Source of the DNA: Syngnathus acus
Lineage: Eukaryota > Chordata > Actinopteri > Syngnathiformes > Syngnathidae
Direction of reading: 5' to 3'
DNA length: 64,000 nucleotides
Assembly (NCBI RefSeq): GCF_901709675.1
Contig: NC_051089.1
Span: 3,202,476-3,266,475 of the forward strand
The notes beneath the pieces were generated by a model. It made no database searches, was not told the DNA's origin, and worked only from the letters and a program-made list of their open reading frames with translations. Shown piece by piece: positions 38,691 through 50,882 of the stretch. Both the position numbers and the translations under genes were made by a program. Position 1 is the stretch's first letter. Each line of letters begins with the position of its first letter.

Positions 38691-41419
38691 AAGATTTCTT
38701 AATATACATATGGTATTTATAATGTAACTTTTTATGAGTGATGTTGTGAATTTGTCCTCATTGTGTAAAGTAGCATGTCAACATACATTTTCAGAAATAG
38801 GCAGTGAACAGAAGATTTCACTTCTTGCTTAGGCACGCACCTTAGAGAGCCAATTATTATTAATTTTTTTTTTTTATAAAAGCTATTAAAATATCAATTT
38901 TCTATTTAATTTTCTTTGCCTTGCCCAAAACAAATTTCAGCTTCCAATTGATGTGGAATCAGGCACATTTGGGAATAAAGTTAATTTTGTTGTTCTTCTC
39001 GGATAAATCGAAAGGCCAACTTTTTTTAATTTGATTTTTATTTTTTTCTATTTCATAATATTATGTAAAAGTATTATTATTAGTGTAAAAGCTGATTTTC
39101 TATGTACAAATAGAATGAGCTACTACTGTGTTTGAAGGTATTATCCTTGAGTTTTTCTTATTTGGGAGTCTTGCAAATCAATTAAATGTGACCCCGGCAC
39201 TCAGCGTTTGTAATATTTGGAATCAATCAGCCACTGGCTTAGTATGGATTTACAATGGCGCACCCTTCAGTCCTCTTAAGAGCAGCGGCGGGTTTTCAAT
39301 CAGAGCCTGCCATTACCTTGGGCTGCAAAAAACCCCAAAACAAAACAAAAAAACAGGCTCTGGAGATGTTGCCATTTAAAAACCATCACGTTCCAAAGTG
39401 CAGCAGATAAAGAAAATTGTTCTAAGGTCAAGACCGGCATATAAAAAGCATGTCTCTGGAAAGGGCGAGATGTAAAATGGCTGATAAGCGGCTGAAAGGA
39501 CGCCGGGGCGAGCATGTGTGTATGAAAACAACGGAGAATAGACCAGGCTGTCACCTCGCAACTTTTCCAGATGATGCGATTGCCAGCAATTGAGCGTGTA
39601 GGGCTCATGTCCATCTTCGGCTGATAGCCAAACGATAGAATTACCACTGATCTCCTCAAAGTCATTTTCAAAATTGCATCATTTGCTAACTTAATATTTT
39701 TATATATTTTTTATGATATTTTGCTTTCTCTCTTATTTTACATCTTCCTTAATAAAATCCCGGAAATCCCAGCGACGGTGGTCATCTCCATCATAATAAT
39801 TACCGTATGACATTTTCATATCGTTTCATCTCTGCTACACTATCACAAGGGCCATAAATTGCCTGGAAGCAAAAAGCCTTCTTTTGTCTCTATCTCAAAT
39901 GCATTGCCCGAACCTTTCCATGCATTTGTAAAGACCCGTGGCTCACAAGGGGAGGGGGGGGTGATATAAACAAGTCATTCCGAGCTCACGGCGACTCCTT
40001 CATTTCTGGAAGACGCAGTCCCGAGATGCTCGACGCTCTCGGTCCCAAACATGTCACACTGATTGTGTCATGGCAAAGTCCCCTAAAACCTTGCTAGTAT
40101 TTTTTCAGTGTCCTCCGCAGTCTCGTCTTTGCTGTAGCGCTCCAACGTAGCTTCTTGCTAATTGTAAATCGAGAATACGTGGAAGGTTTTAGATGAGCGT
40201 AATCAGTACGCTCGGCGTGAACCTTAAAACCGATGTGCAAATGGCGCTCATCTGACAGAATCGTCGTGCAGCGGAAAGTATTGTAACCTAATTAACACCG
40301 GACTGTGGCCTTTTGCTGCCCCCCCGTCCAGCTTTGATATGTTTCGTGATGCGTTCTGACACCGTCGTTAGGGGAGTCGCTTCCATGCGCATGGTGGTAT
40401 GAGCATCGTAATTGCACTTTAGGGTTCAGACTTATTACATTATGTAAATGACTTTCGCAGTCGTGCCGCGGATAACTTAATGATGTCCCTAACCGGTTGT
40501 ACTTAGCGTGATCGAGGGGAGTTTTTAAGGTTTAAGCGTTGGAAAAATATCGCCTTTGCTGCGAGGATTTGCAACCGGGATTGGCCGTTGCTCGAGATAT
40601 TTTGTTTTACTTTTAATTGGAGACGTTTTATTTTGAAGACGGCCAGGCGATGACACAGTGGGAAATTCGGAGTCATTTAGTCACCCTGTTGCGTAAACCG
40701 GTGTTTGGAAAAGGGAATTTCAGTTTATAGCGTTTTTGTCTCGGCTCGAACAAAAATAGTGGATAGACTTGTTTGTCTACCAAGGGTGGGAGGGGTGGGC
40801 GGGCTATCATTTGTGATTTCTCACAGAGAAGAGAGGGAATATATGTTCCTAAAATCTATCTCCTTGGATGGAATGAGCGCTCTGCAGTCTGACGGAGGTC
40901 GGGCTTATGAACTTTGGCGTTTGAGACGCACCTAAGAGCACTGGCGTATGCGCTCCCTCCTACTCTGTCCCGCGCTATTACCGCCACGGCACAGCAGACC
41001 CTCCGCCTACATTTACATCAAGTTACGTCTGATGAGAGCAGCTGCTCCCGGCCATGGTCAACTTGAGTTTTTTTGTGTGTCTGTCGAGGTCCTTATGCCG
41101 GCTGGCAGATGTTCATTAGCTGGCGAGCCTTTCATCTCGCTATGGAAAACAATTGCCTGGCACTCCTTTGTGCCCTTTCATGGTCTAATAAGGGATCATA
41201 TGCGACCTCGGACTCGGCGGCGATCTCGGCCGTGGTAAACACCTGCGGAGATTTCATCAGCAAAAGTGGACAAAGGATTGTCGGTATAGTCGGTGAGATT
41301 TCTGCTTGTCGACCGTGACGATTTTAATTAAAGCTGTAAGATTTCATTTTGTTTCAAGTTTCCGACGTGTGGCTTTTTCCATGTTGTGTTGGTTAAGTCG
41401 TTTTTTTCAGTTCGCTTAC

Positions 41420-41515
41420 AAGTCGACAGACAGACGGAGAGTCAGCTAGACAGATGGACAGACGGACGGAGAGTCAGACAGACAGACGGAGAGTCAGACA
41501 GACGGACGGAGAGTC
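41420..41515 (+). repeat. GACAGACGGA/GAGTCAGACA compound tandem repeat
   Basis: Imperfect units of GACAGACGG and GAGAGTCAGA alternate in a higher-order pattern and lead directly into the GATA array. It is probably the diverged shoulder of that microsatellite. Confidence 0.85.
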
Positions 41516-41662
<147 letters not shown>

Positions 41663-42037
41663 AAATAAAATCAGAACATGCCACAGAGGAAATTCGGTTA
41701 ACACGATAGCAGAATTTTGCACCTGCCCCGCTCTCTCTGGGGGGAGGGGGGGAGTGTTTTTGCTGGCGACATAGTTGGCTTACAATATGGCGTCGGGCAG
41801 TGTCGTAATTAAATCCACTCGAACAGCATCGCCTTCTTTTCTAAATCTAAATGAGCAACGGATAGTCATTATGTTTGCAAGATGGGAACATGTTGGCAAA
41901 GTGCGTGACAATGCGGCAGCTAGTGACACAACAAAGCGCCACGCAAAATTCGAAACAACAAACTCAATCTGCGTTGGCTTTTAGCTCATAATTAGAAAGT
42001 AAAAATAACCTCTAGAATTAGAGTTGGATTCGACACT

Positions 42038-42085
42038 CTTTCTGGACACTTTATTAGGGACACCAGTGCGCTCTAATGCAGTTGC
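42038..42085 (+). repeat. fragment of a common fish repeat
   Basis: GGACACTTTATTAGGGACAC, followed by CAGTGCGCTCTAATGCAGTTG, resembles the ACACTTTATTAGGTACACC repeat dispersed in fish genomes. Only this end is recognisable. Confidence 0.4.
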
Positions 42086-43442
42086 TCTCGACATCAAGAG
42101 CTGTACTTTAAAGTTCTTCAAACTAATTGATTTTAAATTATGTCGTTTCATTCCCAAAAGTGAAAACCTACATTCGAGTTTTCCAATGAAAGCAACATAA
42201 AATGTTTATTTGCCCTGTTCCATTTAGCTTTAAACTTTCCAATGAGAGTATCCTGCAAATAATAATAATAAAAATATAACAAAGCTATAATTATGCAAAT
42301 GTTCAAAAGAGTGCTTGGACCAAAGCAGTGATGATTGTATATAATTATTCAATTATCCTACCATTTGTTGTAAATCCACTGCACATTCGCCTGACAATGT
42401 TCCTCCTCTGTGACAGCGACGTCGCTGAGATTAGTAATTAAAATGACAGGGAAGCTTTTTGTGTTCAGTTTTGTTTTTGCTGGTTTAATATTAAGAGCGG
42501 CTTTGAAGGTGAGGAAGGCACCACACCATACTGTTAAGGCAGGAAAAAAAAAATATGCAAAGGCGTCCAATGTCATGAGAGCACCGAGCGAGGAGGATAA
42601 GTGACTCCCATGGAGACAATGAAGGGAAGAAGAAAAAACCCTCAGGTGTGCTGTTTCTTTGTTGCTTATTAAACCCGCACGTTGTTTGAAGTGTTTAGGC
42701 GGCGAGCGTGTACCGCAAACAAGTTCTACCGCTGAGCATCAGCTAGTAATGAGGCTGCAGGAAAATGTAAAGCAGGCAAGGATGAAAAAGACTGAGTGAT
42801 CCATCAGCTGTTCAGCCACGTCGAGTCCTTTCGAGAAATCTTGCGTGACTCAATTTTGGTACGATTAATACGTAAACCTAGAAGTAACAGTGTGTGGTTA
42901 ATAAATTTAATTTCATTTTATTTATTTTAATTTAGCAGTATTTTGAGGGTATTTGCGTATATTTGTGATTTATTTTTATCATTTGGCCTAATATATCAAT
43001 ATGTTCAAAAGTTAAGTAAGCAAATAAGAAAAATACTGAATGGAAATCATGTACTGCTGATATAATAATAAAATACTAAATGGAAAATACTGAATGAAAA
43101 TCATGTACTGCTGATATTATAATAAAAGCATGAAATTACAAAGAAAAAAATTGTAAAGGATCCCTCGACCCGAAACGTTTGCCAACGTCATCATGTCGAG
43201 GATTACGACAGGCTCAACAGGAGATTCACTCTATTTATCGTGCAAGTTCTTGATAACCGGCGAGCCCGCCCCCACCCCGAGGCCGACTCTGGGAATTGAT
43301 TTCTGACGAGGCGAGATTCACTGGAAGGCAGAGTCAGACAGCTCTGCTGGTCGCACACCATACAAACAGCCATTAGTCCTCCTGATAGCTCTTTTTGTCT
43401 TCTGATTTGGAAGGCGAGCGACGGGAAGGTGAAGGTGTGAAA

Positions 43443-43735
43443 AATCACAAAGAAAATTAAAGCTGCAAGCAGCGACGAACGAGTCTTGGCATGCCTGTTG
43501 TCAGGGCGAAACCTCAAAATGATGACTTTGACTTTGATTGTCTGGCGCTGGTAAAAAAAATAATAATAATAACACTTTACAAACTTAATTTTAAAAGTGC
43601 AAAATGTAGAATAAATGCTGAGCCGCTGCGTTCATCTGTTGTAGTAAGTAAATTTGCAATAGATGAATTAATGGTCACAAATGAAAAAGGGTTACAAATT
43701 GGCGCTACCTATACTGGGCAGTGGTGCGGCTAGCA
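43443..43735 (+). repeat. remnant of a dispersed GCAAGCAGCGA-type repeat
   Basis: The left edge reads TTAAAGCTGCAAGCAGCGAC followed by GAACGAGTCTTGGC. This start is familiar from a widely dispersed teleost repeat. The following 250 bp contain no conserved coding frame. The right end is not clearly defined. Confidence 0.5.
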
Positions 43736-43910
43736 TATTATTAGGGAGGGTTGTGGCCACCCCTGGCCACCCCCCAGTGGATGCTCCAAAACATTGGTGA
43801 GTGTGTGCGATGATTGTCTGAACAGAGCAGTCAGCAGTAAAATTGTCTTATCTTGAACTCGGATGGAAGCATTCAAATTACCATTCATTTTCTCAAGTTG
43901 CAAAAGTACG

Positions 43911-43948
43911 CACACCCTGTACACCCTGTACACCCTGTACCCTGTACA
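43911..43948 (+). repeat. 9-bp tandem repeat
   Basis: CACCCTGTA is repeated three times and followed by a partial copy. Confidence 0.9.
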
Positions 43949-45618
43949 GAACACATACTTGCTACCACTGGTCACATGACACGATGATGGATCAACACAG
44001 TGGTGACGACAAGTCTCTCTGCCTCCAGTCGGGCCCGGTGCGTTTTTGACACAGCCGATCCGTGTCACGCGGCGTGACAAACGAGCCGAGCCGCGACTCG
44101 CCGCCCCGCCATGAGGCCGCACTTCATAAAAGGGGAACAGTGCACTCAAGGGGGGATTCCACTAGAGGGTTATGGATTTTCCAGTACATCTCTGATAGAT
44201 TGCACTAATATAACCTCAATAAAAGAGTTGGAGAACAACTTTATGGATGTTTCCCATCTTTTGTCACCTCGCCCCCCCCTCACCCAACACCCTTTTCATC
44301 TCCTTGTGTCTATTTTTCCGTGGCACTCTGCCTGGCTGTCACTCATGCTGTCGCAATGCATTAGTCGCGGGATGCCAACCGTGGAGGGTTTCAAACAAAG
44401 TTTCACAACAAGAACCTGGAGCAGCTCTTTTTTTTTCTGTACTTGAAGCCACAGCAAATGGAAATACATTCCTGAAAGAACCACTGTTTGGATTCCTGAG
44501 GGGTTTCTTCTTATAATGTTTATAATTTTAGAATAAAGCAGTCGGGTTTTTTTGTTATTTTTTTGCTAGTACAGTGAAAAATGCAGGAATGTGCAAAAAC
44601 AAAAGGAATGTCACTTGAGAATTAAATATTCACTTGAACCTAATTTGGAGTGATTCGGTAATAATACGGTTCCACCAAATCGATATACGGTCTCAAAATA
44701 GTTCTGTTTGGCCCTCTTGCCGTCTCAGAGTCCAAGGTTCCACCCCGAGTACCGTCTTCTTTTGGACCAAACGATGATGTTAGGACAGATGACCCCCCCC
44801 ATTCCATCTGCCCCGCCTTTTTCTCTGCATTATCGTCCCTTGCTGCCCACGTTCAACCACCTTCGACCCAGTCTGTCTTTAATGGCGTCTGGACTTTTTG
44901 CGGCGCACCTGCGCTTCGTAAAAAGGCTCTTCTCTCCTAAACTGGTGTGTGTTTGTGTGTTTGTGTGGCTTGCAGCTTCCCCCTCACCACATCGCCCACC
45001 TCTCCTCGGAGACCTTGAGCGGTTTTTGGGTTTGTTTACGAGCTCGTGTTGGGAGCGTCCGGAGGAGCAAGAGGCGTGTGCCAAGAAAAGCATATGGCAC
45101 TGCTGGGATGCGCACACCTGCCTTCGCAAGCCATCCGAGAGCACTCTCTCCGAATCGTCAGGAATTAGAACACTTTAATCACTTCACAGACAATGTAAAT
45201 TCATTTCCTCGGTGGCTCCTGTTTTTAACGCCCGAGTGGGTGACTTATGTCTGCTGTAATGAATCCTGTCTCACCTCCAACAACCCCAACGGCGCAACTT
45301 TGGAAGCCATGAAACGACCACAACGTTCACCGTGCTCCCTAACTAGCTTTAACTCTCCAGACATCTGCGGACTGCCACCTTCTCTGATGCGGAATGGGGA
45401 GTAATAAACAATGGCAACAAATAGTTAGTATGAAACGCTGATGTAAGGGCTACTTTTGAGTGCATATGCTTTGTGGATGGTAAGCAAGAGAAGCCACAAT
45501 TGAGAGGAGAAGGTGATGACAACCATTGTCATTGCGGAATTATTAAATACAGTCTAACCAACTTTGACGAGCTTTGCTGCTCGTCTAATTAAAGGAGAAG
45601 CTTGTGAGGAGGTGGTTA
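43949..45618. other. no gene seen
   Basis: Relatively GC-rich with the longest spurious plus-strand frames (44708-45178, 156 codons; 44949-45404, 151 codons). Neither has a domain, and they overlap each other in different frames as well as a minus-strand frame. Confidence 0.5.
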
Positions 45619-45990
45619 CACTGGCGGAGCAAGAGGAAGGGGGGCCACAGGGGCATTGGACCCCCCTTGAAATATGAAAATACCCCCAGTTGCTGAGCCA
45701 GAAAATTGACTTTTTAATGTTTTTTCTGTTCTATTTATTTATGTATGTATTTTTTTGTATTATATATATTATCATAGATATTATATTCATTTATTTATGT
45801 ACTTATTTATTTTATTAATATTACGTTTTTAAATATATTTTATTTATATTATATATATTATTACTATACATATGTTTATTTATTCATTTGCTTATTTATT
45901 TTATTATTAATTGTTTATTTATTCATTTATTTTGATGGGACCCCTGAGATAGATTTGCCCCCCCCAAAAAAATCCTCGTTCCGCCCGGAT
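45619..45990. mobile_element. diverged terminal-inverted-repeat element with AT-rich core
   Basis: The left end ACTGGCGGAGCAAGAGGA and the inverse of the right end (CCGGGCGGAACGAGGA) are imperfect inverted repeats. Inside them lie GGGCATTGGACCCCCC on the left and GGGACCCCTGAGATAG on the right, around a roughly 230-bp ATTT/AT-rich core. No clear target duplication is visible. Confidence 0.6.
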
Positions 45991-48900
45991 GGGCAGAATC
46001 TCTCACCCATTGACATGACATCAAACAGAATTTTTTTGCGTAACCCGAGTGACGCTGAATCAACAAATAGGTGGCGCAAAAGCATGGCTGTAATTCACGA
46101 TGTCCCCCACCACGATGTGATCCTAATGTTTATGCATGTCTTACAAATGTCTCAGCAGCAGTGCCAGACAAAACCACATACGGAGACACAAGTTGTGTTT
46201 CATTAGTACAAGTTCAAGCAAGAGTGATAGCAACAAACATTTTGTGGCTGTGTAGCGGACACGGGTTGTTGTGAAACAGGAAGGGAAGTTTCTCACGCAT
46301 TAAATATTCATGAAGGCTCAGGAGGAGCCACTTACGATCAGGTCCTAATTAATAAAGGTCAAGTTTTGTTTCTTTAAACAGGTTGCTTCCTGAAGTGAGG
46401 CACAGCGGTGAGAAAACAAGCCGGCTAGCGCAAACCTTCATTGAAGGTGCTTTTCAAAGTACATTCCTACGACATTTATCTGATGGGTGGATTTTTTTTT
46501 TTATGAGCGTCTGATGAGGAGCAGCGTCGTAAGTGAGCACTTCTTTGCATTTTTTTTGGAGTGCTACTTCTCTTCTTGGAGTGCACGAGACTGATTCTTG
46601 ATTAACAATTGTAATCAATGCCCAAGCCTACTCAAGTCCACTCTCTCCGGGAGCCAATCGAGATGGGCCGCGAATACCCGCTCGCCACCACAAGCACTCG
46701 GCACCAATCACGTGGAGGGTCACGGAGTTTGAATAGTGACAATCAGTAAAGTAAAGAAGTGCTACCTCGGGATCTTTTGGTGGCCACTTATGCTTCTGAT
46801 TTCACTTTTTAAGTTCCCCAAAGAGTTAGTGAACTTTAGATAAGATTCTTTCCCACTGTCAACTTTATGTGCTCATTCCGGCAAGTCACTTTAATACTTG
46901 ACTGCTTGTACTGGGAACTAAAGTTGATTGTTTTAGGAATATATTGTGTACTTTAATTTTTACATCCTGAATTTGTACGTATTCCGCACTTGACGATAAA
47001 ATCTTGCTTGAAATCTCTATTTTAAATCCCGGGCAAGGATTTGCATCTCCTGGTTGTTCTATCCCTCCACTGTTGTGACAGGTGGTACTTTTGAGCTCGC
47101 AATAAATCACAAAGCAAACAGCACGGTGAGCTAATTATTCTTTTTTTTTTTTTTAGAGATCGCGCGCTCGGTCTGCAGACCCAGTCTTTGCTTGTGCATA
47201 AATATTTGCACAGCAGCCACGTTGTGTTTGGCTTCACGGCCGCTGATTTGCTTCGTAAAAAAATTGCCAGACTGAAAATAGTAAATTTTTGAAGGAGGGG
47301 GAAGCATGACGGGAAATAGCTTCACTAAAGATACCTGGACTTTCTTTAAGTTCCAGCCAAGTACACACAGGAGAGCGCAAATGAGAGCTTAATTATGTCG
47401 CAGCTCCAGACGCAAGCAGCGGGATTTGGACACGACATGGCCTCGGGTCTGTCGCATGGCAATTAGTCTCCTGAGATTTAATTTAACGCAAAATCTATTT
47501 GGGATTTTCACCATGCAAAAACCTTATTAGCTGAGGTTTCAGCGACAGACCCAAAACGTCAAGATGTCGCCTCGGGCTGAGGTAATAACGCAAAGGCTGT
47601 CCAAGCCTGAATGATGAAGACATTTTAGTGTGCTGGAGCAGAACGCAAATATTGCTCGTCTTGCAATCCACAGAAAAAACATCTTCCATCGGGACCTTTG
47701 ACCTCGGCTTCCTTCGGGATGTGGGAGTCGACGGAGGAAGGAAGAAGATTTTATTTTCCTCAAGAGAGGAATTTCACTTTCTATTTGTTATACTTTAACC
47801 ATTTTGATGTCCAGGCATGCTCGGTTTTAGCGGCGAGTTCTCACATGCAAATTAGCCCCACCCACTTTGTAAGTTTAATAGTTTCGAACAATAATTTGGA
47901 CTCAGCGTCTTAAGAGAAAAGTGAGCCTCCAAAACAGATCAACTAAATGTACCATGTGAATTTTCGTCGGTGCATGCAGCACTTCATTAGCATGTCAACA
48001 AATGACAGTCAATTACCGTAGCAGATTTGTTCCTGTCTTCCATTTGAGCAAATGTGGGCAAAAGGGTCCAAATTATCAGGCCCTCCTCCTCCCTTCACCC
48101 TCGGCAACCTTTTTGTCGACTTTGCCTTCTGAATATTTCACTTACATTTTGTGTGCGGGAGAGGTCGAAAATCCCATTAATCGAGGCGGCGCGGCAGAAA
48201 CAAAAGACGAGCGGGTCTATTTATTCATTTATTTTCTGGCTTGTTACAAATGAGTCTCAAGGATTGCCTAAGATTTGCCTTCGAAGGCGGCGCGCGCCCT
48301 TGGCAGCAACTAAGGTTGGCGCTGCTTTATCTTATGTACCTTCAATTACAATGTGTCAGAAGAAGTACGTGAATATTTTGTTTAATAGCGGCCGCCAATG
48401 AAGAACTCTGGAGCACGGTGTGTTCATTTCATCTTGTAAGCGCCGCTTGTAAAAGGGCAACAGTACAAGGTACTGCACACATACATACGCAGTGCTGGAT
48501 TTGGAATTCAGTGGACATTCCGAATATGGTTTTCACAGGCACACCAGATATGAAGTAGAGATGAAAAGGTATTAAAATTTCATACCAAAATTATCATCTC
48601 AACTGTTGTCTGTGTTGTCAATACTGATAAAAAATATATAAGAAATTAAAATATCTTTATATGTATATATAATAAAAGAATATAATATATATAATAATAA
48701 TATAAATATAATAAACTAAAAATCTAGTAGCTGTGTGAACGTGCCACACCTTGTCAAGATACTGATAAAAAAATATAAGAAAATGAAATATCTTTATTTA
48801 TATTTACATATAACAAAAGAATATAATATATATAATAATAATAATATAAATATAAAAAAAATAATCTGTGTGAACTGTGTGCCCTAAACCTTGTATAATC

Positions 48901-50105
48901 ATCTCAGCTGCGGATACTATTGCTAATGTTGCACGAACTGAGCAACAAACATAATTTGGTCACTAACTCCCAAATAGTGAGTGTTCACGGAATTGAAAAA
49001 ATAAAATATTAAAAAATATATATATATATTTTTTTTTAAAAGGTAACACTATTTATCTGAACTGTTTAATGACCTATGCGGACTTTGACTTGCCAACTCA
49101 AAAGCTACAACGTCTTGTGCAGCTGAAAAGTTGTCTTTGTAACAAAGTTCTGCAGCAGAGATCATGTGGGTGGAATCATGGCATTCCCGTGGGATCCAAA
49201 TGTTTGTCTGCTGGCAGAACAACGAGGAGTTGCGTGCCGTCTCTCGACTTGGACCGCTCCTCTCGTTCGTATACTTTCTGTGACGTGTTGGCAGACGTGT
49301 CCCGGAGTGAGGGGAGGAATTATCTCACTCCACTTGTCTGCAGATGTGATACGCGAGGAATAAGTCAAGGCCAGCTAATTGATTTAGTCCCTCGGGTTTC
49401 TCTCCATCTTGCAAATGTCTTTTAAGACTTGTAAGCGATAAAAGGCACGTGGGCGTGGAGTCCGACAGCTGCGGCGCTGACGTTTCGATGAATTGCGAGG
49501 GGCGCACATGTCCGATCGTTCGAGGTTCCTTCTGGCACGTTGGGCTCAGGTGGTGCAGACCGGCGCAATTCGACCAAGACAATTACTACCAAAACCTGTC
49601 CCGGGCTTTGCGGCGTTTCACTGACAGCTTCCGTCTCTCAAAGAACAGATGAATTCAATGGCCTGGAAGCTAATTAATTAACAAACCGAGCGTCTGGATT
49701 TCTCGCCCTTGGTTGTCGTTCAGTTTGAACATGACATCCCCCAACAAATACCTGGCTCGGGTTTCTCGCCTGGTGCCCGGCTGGGGAGAAAGTCGTGATT
49801 GGCACAGTTTAATTTTCACCAAGGTCTGCATGAGGCTGAGTGGCACTCTGGTAATTATGTTTGCAAATATCTCGGTCGCTTAGTCAAGCGTCTTGACAAG
49901 CACAGGAAGTTTACACTTGGCTCCAGATGACAAAAGATGCCAGAGATGTCACTGCGAGATCTTTTTTAATATTGCAGTAGCTTGTTTGTTAGTTTGAGGT
50001 TCACTGGGGTTGAGGTAGGACATTAAGACAGCAGATGAGATTGGTTTTAGGGAGCCATGAGGTTCTATCTCGAAAAATCTTGACAATGGTTTGGTCCATG
50101 TAGCT
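45991..50105. other. no gene seen; moderate-GC blocks
   Basis: Stretches such as 47160-47260, 47370-47500 and 49440-49640 are unique-looking with TAATTA or ATTAG cores, separated by AT-rich DNA. No transcription unit can be supported. Confidence 0.5.
48622..48888 (+). repeat. 138-bp AT-rich tandem duplication
   Basis: Copies start at TACTGATAAAAAA (48622 and 48760). Both run through a TATCTTTAT block, an AAAAGAATATAATATATATA block and a CTGTGTGAAC motif. Divergence is moderate. Confidence 0.8.
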
Positions 50106-50443
50106 CAGGGGTGTCAAACTATTATTTGTTGCGGGTACGCATAGTTTCCTTCAGTGGGCCATTATGACTCAAATAAATGTATGAACGCCTCATATTATAT
50201 ACGGTATAGACTACAAAACAAATCGATGGATAACTAGTTTTCAAATCTGAAACAAGTAAAAAATATTCAAATATTTTGAAAAGATAAATGGTAAAAAAAA
50301 ATCCTATCAATATCTCTTATTTTTTAAAAGTGAAGACAGTTTGCAATTGTTTTACTGACATGAATTTGATTTGTCTTCGCGGGCCACATAAAAGGATGTG
50401 GCGGGCCGTATCTGGCCCCCGGGCCTTAAGTTTGACACCTAGG
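50106..50443. mobile_element. hAT-type MITE, same family as 1446-1731
   Basis: It begins CAGGGGTGTCAAACTA and ends AAGTTTGACACCTAGG. The subterminal sequence GCGGGCCGTATCTGGCCCC is diagnostic of the family. The flanking octamers ATGTAGCT and ATGTAGCC match at 7 of 8, a good hAT target-site duplication that fixes both boundaries. It has no coding capacity. Confidence 0.9.
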
Positions 50444-50458
50444 ATGTAGCCCATAGAT

Positions 50459-50747
50459 CAGGGGTGCCCAATACGTCGATCGCGATCGACCGGTCGATCG
50501 CCAAGCCACTATTGGTCGATCGCGTGATATTAAAACGTTTTTGGTTTTTTTTCGCACTTGACGCGTGTACAAACAACGGCGCTAACAACACAACACAAAC
50601 ACGCTAGCTCGCGAGTTCCCTCCAATTGTCAGAACCCTGTTTTTTCTCTTAAACTTAAGAAAGGGTATAAAAATGAGTGGGGCAGCTGGCCATAGTAAGA
50701 AGTATCACTTTCATAGGGAATGGGAGTAGGACTTTTTTTTCACGATG

Positions 50748-50799
<52 letters not shown>

Positions 50800-50882
50800 T
50801 ATTTTTTTTTTTAGTGGGTAGATCTTTGTGACTTGGTCATTTCAAAAGTAGCTCGCGAGCTGAAAATGTTTGGGCACCCCTG
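50459..50882. mobile_element. hAT-type MITE of a second family
   Basis: The termini are CAGGGGTGCCCAA on the left and TTGGGCACCCCTG on the right, a perfect 13-bp inverted repeat. The left subterminal region is rich in CGATCG palindromes (CGATCGCGATCGACCGGTCG). The flanking octamers CCATAGAT and CCATCGGT match at 6 of 8. An (AT)n tract sits at 50752-50792 inside the element. No transposase frame is present. Confidence 0.88.
50752..50792. repeat. (AT)n microsatellite
   Basis: An uninterrupted alternating AT tract of about 41 bp lies within the second hAT MITE and is followed by A- and T-rich sequence. Confidence 0.95.

Larger units (their letters stand above)
37739..41419. other. no gene seen; repeat-poor stretch
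   Basis: Between 39760 and 41340 the sequence is of moderate GC and nearly free of recognisable repeats, which is unusual for this window and makes it a reasonable place to look for conserved non-coding elements. No coding exon was recognised. Confidence 0.5.

Noticed and set aside
43843-44049. Cys-Thr-Pro repeated peptide in a short frame
   Set aside because: It is produced by the 9-bp tandem repeat at 43911-43948.
44708-45404. Two overlapping plus-strand frames of 156 and 151 codons
   Set aside because: They overlap each other in different frames as well as a minus-strand frame, lack domains, and sit in GC-rich DNA where stop codons are rare.
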